Source of the DNA: Actinomycetes bacterium
GTDB taxonomy: Bacteria > Actinomycetota > Thermoleophilia > Gaiellales > Gaiellaceae
Direction: 5' to 3'
Length of the DNA stretch: 9,383 nt
Assembly: GCA_025350775.1 (NCBI GenBank)
Contig: JANXXF010000441.1
Location: 1 to 9,383, forward strand
Shown here: positions 6,518 to 9,383 of the stretch, piece by piece
Numbering within the stretch: position 1 is the first letter of the stretch
Layout of the letters: every line of letters begins with the position of its first letter
Notes under the pieces: model-generated
Seen by the model: only the letters and a program-made list of their open reading frames with translations
The model's database searches: none
What the model was told of the DNA's origin: nothing
Position numbers and translations under genes: made by a program

Positions 6518-7332
6518 GGGTCGCCCGGGTGCTGGCCGCGGTCGCGGCGGGCGCGCTGCTGGCCGCGGTCGCGGGAGCGCTCGCCGGGCAGGCCGCCACG
6601 GCGCGACCGGGCGTCACGCCGCGCTGGCACCCGCTCCCCGGCCTCTCCTGGCAGCTCCAGTTCTCGGGCAAGCTCGACCTCTCCGTCGCCGCGGATGTGT
6701 TCGAGCTGGACGGGCTGGACACGGCGGCGGCCACGGTCGCGGCACTGCGCGCAGCCGGCAAGCGGACGGCCTGCTACATCGATGCCGGCTCCTGGGAGCG
6801 CTGGCGCAGCGATGCGGAGCGCTTCCCCGCTACCGTTCTCGGCCGACCCCTCGACGGCTGGCCCGGCGAGCGCTGGCTCGACATCCGCCGGCTCGACGTG
6901 CTGCTGCCGCTGCTGCGCGCCCGCATCGCTGACTGCGCGGCCAAGGGCTTCGACGGCATCGAGCTCGACAACGTCGACGGATATCAGAACCGCACCGGGT
7001 TTTCGCTGCGCGCCGCCGACCAGCTTCGCTTCAATCGCGGGCTCGCCGCAGAGGCCCATCGTCAGGGCCTCGCCGTCGGCCTCAAAAACGACCTCGGCCA
7101 GGTGCGGCAGCTCGTCTCCGCCTTCGACTGGGCGATCAACGAGCAGTGCTTCGCGTACGACGAGTGCGCAACGCTGCTGCCGTTCGTCGCCGCCGGCAAG
7201 CCGGTCGTCGTGATCGAGTACGCGACCGCGACCGGGATCTTCTGCCCCGCCGCCACCGAGCTCGGCTTCGCCGCCATGCGCAAGCGGGTCGCCCTGGACG
7301 CGTGGCGCCAGGCGTGCCCGCGGCTGCGCTGA
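6514..7332 (+). CDS. Secreted endo-alpha-1,4-polygalactosaminidase-like glycosidase (GH114)
   Basis: A 272-residue protein with an N-terminal signal peptide or anchor (about 1-30: MRVAR, then an Ala/Leu/Val core, then GQAATA) and one GH114-type TIM barrel. Family blocks are WQLQFSG (46-52), FELDGLD (63-69), ACYIDAGSWE (86-95), GFDGIELDNVDGY (145-157), GLKNDL (189-194), INEQCF (208-213) and VVVIEYA (231-237). Asp90, Glu150 and Asp152 are likely active-site acids, judged by the family pattern. GH114 enzymes cut alpha-1,4-galactosamine-containing polymers, but many bacterial members are untested. Six cysteines (87, 141, 212, 218, 244, 268) fit an exported disulfide protein. The ATG overlaps the MFS stop as ATGA with no good ribosome site of its own, which implies translational coupling. 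The deacetylase follows after 65 bases. Confidence 0.87.
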   Translation: MRVARVLAAVAAGALLAAVAGALAGQAATARPGVTPRWHPLPGLSWQLQFSGKLDLSVAADVFELDGLDTAAATVAALRAAGKRTACYIDAGSWERWRSDAERFPATVLGRPLDGWPGERWLDIRRLDVLLPLLRARIADCAAKGFDGIELDNVDGYQNRTGFSLRAADQLRFNRGLAAEAHRQGLAVGLKNDLGQVRQLVSAFDWAINEQCFAYDECATLLPFVAAGKPVVVIEYATATGIFCPAATELGFAAMRKRVALDAWRQACPRLR

Positions 7333-7397
7333 CACCCGGTGGCGGCGTGAGAATGGCCGCGACCGCGACCGCAACAGCAAGCAAACGGGGGAGCCCC

Positions 7398-8375
7398 ATG
7401 CAGGTGCCCGAGAACGGCGTGCCCGGCCCGCGACGCGACTTCGTCGGCTACGGCCGCCGCCCGCCGCGCGTGGTCTGGCCGAACGGGGCCACGGTGGCGC
7501 TCTCGGTGTGCGTGAACTACGAGGAGGGCTCCGAGCCGTCGCACCTCGACGGTGACGGCCGCAACGCCGGCTTCGCCGAGATCCCGTACCCGATGGATCC
7601 CACCGTCCGCGACCTCACCGCCGAGTCGGGCTACGAATACGGCAGCCGCGTAGGTATCTGGCGCGTTGCCGCTGCACTCGACGCCGCCGGCGTCCGCGCC
7701 ACCTTCCTCGCCTGCGCGGTCGCGCTCGAGCGCAACCCCGAGGTGGCCGCGTACATCCGCGAGCGCGGCCACGAGCCGTGCTGCCACGGCTGGCGCTGGG
7801 AGGAGGTCTTTCGCCTCACCCGCGAGGAGGAGCGCGAGCACATGCTGGCCGCGATCGCGTCGATCCGCGAGACCTGCGGCGAGCGCCCGGTCGGCTGGTA
7901 CGTGCGCGCAACGCCGTCGGCCCATACGCGCGAGCTGCTCGTCGAGGAGGGCGGCTTTCTCTACGACTCCGACGCGTACAACGACGATCTGCCCTACTTC
8001 GCCGAGGTGGCCGGCAAGCAGCACCTCGTCGTGCCGTACTCGTTCGTCTACAACGATGCCCGCTTCGTGCTCGCACCGGGCTACGCGCGGCCGGACGACT
8101 TCACCGACCTCTGCTCGCGCGGGCTGGCGCAGCTGCGGCGCGAGGGGCGGCAGGGCTTCCCGAAGCTGATGTCGGTGGGCGTGCACCCGCGCTGGATCGG
8201 TCAGGCGGGGCGCATCGACGCGCTCGCCCGCTTCCTCGAGGAGGCGCGCACGCACGACGATGTCTGGATCGCGACCAGGCGAGAGATCGCGGAGTGGTGG
8301 ATCGCCCACCACCGCGAGTTCGAACGCACGGTCGCGCCTGGCCCGCCCTCGGGGCAGCCGCTACCCCGCTGCTAG
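7398..8375 (+). CDS. NodB-fold deacetylase, PuuE/allantoinase-like subfamily
   Basis: A 325-residue cytoplasmic protein (no signal peptide) of the polysaccharide deacetylase superfamily. It has the variant motifs of the PuuE-like group: RDFVGYGRRPP (13-23), VNYEEGSE (39-46), YGSRVGIWR (81-89), GHEPCCHGWRWEE (124-136), YDSDAYNDDLPY (189-200) and GVHPRWIGQAGR (261-272). PuuE is described as a cofactor-independent allantoinase. In agreement, the Asp-Asp metal motif of classical CE4 enzymes is Glu-Glu here (42-43), and the H-x-x-x-H motif is replaced by CCHGWRW. No other purine or ureide gene is in view, so allantoin is only a possibility and another cyclic amide or an acetylated sugar cannot be excluded. 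The chosen ATG follows GGGGGAG (7387-7393) and matches the family start; an ATG at 7353 would add 15 low-complexity residues. It is probably third in the operon begun at 5375. Confidence 0.85.
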   Translation: MQVPENGVPGPRRDFVGYGRRPPRVVWPNGATVALSVCVNYEEGSEPSHLDGDGRNAGFAEIPYPMDPTVRDLTAESGYEYGSRVGIWRVAAALDAAGVRATFLACAVALERNPEVAAYIRERGHEPCCHGWRWEEVFRLTREEEREHMLAAIASIRETCGERPVGWYVRATPSAHTRELLVEEGGFLYDSDAYNDDLPYFAEVAGKQHLVVPYSFVYNDARFVLAPGYARPDDFTDLCSRGLAQLRREGRQGFPKLMSVGVHPRWIGQAGRIDALARFLEEARTHDDVWIATRREIAEWWIAHHREFERTVAPGPPSGQPLPRC

Positions 8376-8378
8376 ATT
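8373..8378 (+). promoter_or_regulatory. Probable -10 box (TAGATT) of the peroxiredoxin gene
   Basis: TAGATT overlaps the deacetylase stop codon TAG (8373-8375) and lies 29 bases before the peroxiredoxin ATG at 8408. The message would start near 8385 with a leader of about 23 bases carrying AGGAGG at 8395-8400, seven bases from the ATG. This gives the peroxiredoxin independent expression despite only 32 bases of gap. No clear -35 is seen. Confidence 0.5.
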
Positions 8379-8407
8379 CAGCTGCAAAGCGTCCAGGAGG
8401 GATCCCC

Positions 8408-8830
8408 ATGTCTGACATCAAGATCGCCGTCGGCGACACATTTCCGCTCGCGAAGCTCGGCGCCACCGGCCCGGCCGTCGTCTACGTCTACCCCAAGGAC
8501 TCGACGTCCGGCTGCGAGCTCGAGTCGCGCGGCTTCAACACGCTCTACGACGACTTCAAGGGCGTCGGCGTCGAGATCCTCGGCGTCAGCGCTGGCAACG
8601 GCGAGACCGCCGCGCAGTTCGCCACCGAGTGCGACCTGCAGTTCAAGCTCGTCCCGAGCCCGGCGCTCGTCGAAGAGCTCGGCCTGATCAAGGACTTCGG
8701 ACAGTACGGCCTCCTGCCCCGCCGCATCACGTTCCTCGTCGACGCCGACGGCACCGTGAAGAACATCTGGGACGTCGAGGACATCCAGAGTCACCCCGGC
8801 GAAGTGCTCGCGGCCGCCCGCGCGCTCTAA
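8408..8830 (+). CDS. Peroxiredoxin, PrxQ/BCP type
   Basis: A 140-residue thioredoxin-fold thiol peroxidase, probably cytoplasmic, that reduces hydrogen peroxide and organic hydroperoxides. The active site is PKDSTSGC (29-36): Pro29, Thr33 and peroxidatic Cys36 fit the PxxxTxxC pattern, with Ser34 in place of the usual Pro. The conserved Arg is 105 or 106 in PRRITFLVDADG (104-115). BCP enzymes often have the resolving Cys five residues after the first; here that position is Arg41. The only other cysteine is Cys75, in the helix where some PrxQ proteins carry their resolving Cys, so an intramolecular disulfide 36-75 is plausible; otherwise it is a one-Cys enzyme needing an external thiol. The start is fixed by AGGAGG (8395-8400). 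It has its own -10 and is followed by a small hairpin over the stop. Confidence 0.9.
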   Translation: MSDIKIAVGDTFPLAKLGATGPAVVYVYPKDSTSGCELESRGFNTLYDDFKGVGVEILGVSAGNGETAAQFATECDLQFKLVPSPALVEELGLIKDFGQYGLLPRRITFLVDADGTVKNIWDVEDIQSHPGEVLAAARAL

Positions 8831-8847
8831 CAGCGCCGGGAGAGCGC
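8822..8847 (+). terminator. Hairpin over the peroxiredoxin stop codon
   Basis: GCGCTCT (8822-8828) pairs with AGAGCGC (8841-8847): seven base pairs with a 12-base loop that contains most of the TAA stop. AGCGCCGG is also repeated at 8832-8839 and 8843-8850, so alternative pairings such as GCGCT (8822-8826) with AGCGC (8832-8836) exist. No U-tract follows. It may be a terminator or only a stabilising 3' hairpin. Confidence 0.3.
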
Positions 8848-9010
8848 CGGAAGCTGCCGCTGCTTGCGGGAAACCACGGAGCGCCCACCGTCCATTCCCC
8901 GTGGCAGATCTCAGCGGCGCCCCCGATCCGCCCGTGCGTGAGAGCTGACAGCGTTCCTAGCGAACCCCTCTTGCTCAGAGGGATCGGCTCAACACACGAG
9001 GGGGAGAATC
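8848..9010 (+). promoter_or_regulatory. Intergenic region before the last gene
   Basis: It contains no gene that I can see. It holds a weak inverted repeat CCACGG (8874-8879) / CCGTGG (8899-8904) with a 19-base loop. A dyad GTTC-CTAGC-GAAC (8953-8965), 45 bases before the start codon, could be an operator. The ribosome site GGGGAG (9001-9006) lies four bases before GTG 9011. No TAG(A/G)NT box is present; the nearest TAG is TAGCGA inside the dyad (8958-8963), so the promoter is not obvious. Confidence 0.3.
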
Positions 9011-9383
9011 GTGAAGCGCATACTCGAGATCAGCGGCCTGGCAGCTGGCGTGGCGATGGTCGTCATCGGCATCGTCGCGATCGTGCTGGGCACCACCGGT
9101 CACAGCACGGTCATCGACAGCATCAAGCAGGAGCGGATCACCGGCACCGCAGACATGACGCCGGCGCTGATCCGTGAGGCAGGCAAGAAGGCCGGCCTTC
9201 CGGAGTCGACCGAGTATCCGACCTGCAACGTCGCCGGCAAGGCGGTCGACAGCGGCGACCGGGCACGCTGCTTCGCCGGGTACATGCGGATCCACGCGCT
9301 CGAGGCGACAGGCGGCAAGGTCTATTCGGAGATGGGCCGCTACCTGACGGCTGACGGCAAGGACACGAGCGACGCCGACGCCG
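9011..9383 (+). CDS. Membrane-anchored protein of unknown function (runs off right edge)
   Basis: From a GTG at 9011 the frame stays open to the window end: 124 complete codons, no stop. The protein starts MKRILEISGLAAG and has one strong transmembrane segment at about 9-29, followed by a hydrophilic part with TVIDSIKQERITGTADMTPALI around 33-54. Then come two cysteines at 72 and 87 and the block ARCFAGYMRIHALEATGG (85-102), with YSEMGRYL at 105-112. With one positive charge cluster before the helix, the visible part most likely faces outside, where Cys72 and Cys87 could pair. I recall this as an actinobacterial family often mislabelled 'aromatic ring-opening dioxygenase LigA', with a second membrane segment near the C-terminus; nothing here resembles a dioxygenase. 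GGGGAG (9001-9006) just upstream supports the GTG start. Function unknown. Confidence 0.75.
   Translation, partial: MKRILEISGLAAGVAMVVIGIVAIVLGTTGHSTVIDSIKQERITGTADMTPALIREAGKKAGLPESTEYPTCNVAGKAVDSGDRARCFAGYMRIHALEATGGKVYSEMGRYLTADGKDTSDADA

Noticed and set aside
6277..7380. Minus-strand open frame of 367 codons opposite MFS/GH114
   Set aside because: No recognisable protein features; shadow of the coding strand. The same applies to the minus-strand frames at 5423-6334 and 7062-8312.
7353..7397. Alternative ATG start of the deacetylase at 7353
   Set aside because: Adds 15 residues of Ala/Thr-rich sequence not expected in the family; the ATG at 7398 has a GGGGGAG site and matches the usual N-terminus.
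91..8962. Nine-base word TTCCTAGCG at 91-99 and 8954-8962
   Set aside because: Different orientation and distance relative to the adjacent genes; one shared 9-mer in 9.4 kb is not significant.

Overview
The window is very G+C-rich DNA (roughly 70% by eye) with dense, mostly same-strand genes. Three things point to a high-GC actinobacterial lineage, most likely Thermoleophilia (Solirubrobacterales/Gaiellales type): an F420-dependent luciferase-like oxidoreductase, a surface protein with 'QWxRCDxxGxxC' Ig-like repeats, and GTG starts including one that looks leaderless. The lineage is an inference from remembered family distributions; no rRNA or other marker gene is present.

Layout. (1) Positions 1-83, minus strand: the first 27 codons of an exported protein, of which only the signal peptide is visible. 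(2) 84-176: divergent control region with a GGATCC-gta-GGATCC dyad over a probable -10 box. (3) 177-1061, plus: F420-dependent oxidoreductase of the luciferase-like class. (4) 1062-1253: intergenic stretch with a G-rich direct repeat, a hairpin and a probable promoter. (5) 1254-5264: a secreted protein of 1336 residues with signal peptide, LamG domain, four Ig-like repeats, second LamG domain and a C-terminal domain of the N,N-dimethylformamidase large-subunit family. (6) 5265-5374: two strong hairpins, then a promoter that appears to make a leaderless mRNA. (7) 5375-8375: a probable three-gene operon of MFS transporter, secreted GH114-type glycosidase (ATGA overlap) and NodB/PuuE-like deacetylase (65-base gap). 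(8) 8408-8830: PrxQ/BCP-type peroxiredoxin with its own -10 box and a near-perfect Shine-Dalgarno. (9) 8831-9010: intergenic. (10) 9011 to the right edge: start of a membrane-anchored protein whose function I do not know.

How it fits together. Three or four products act at or outside the membrane: the edge protein, the LamG/DMF-amidase-like protein, the GH114 enzyme and the last membrane protein. With the MFS transporter this suggests a locus concerned with the cell surface or extracellular polymers and small amides, but no pathway can be stated from sequence alone. The most useful structural observation is that the hexamer TAG(A/G)NT occurs exactly four times on the plus strand by my scan. 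Each copy lies just upstream of a gene or operon, which gives a simple promoter map: 177, 1254, 5375 and 8408 are transcription unit heads, while 6514 and 7398 are downstream genes.

I did not find a clearly new defence, mobile or RNA system here. The items most worth following are the large secreted DMF-amidase-like protein and the MFS-GH114-deacetylase operon.
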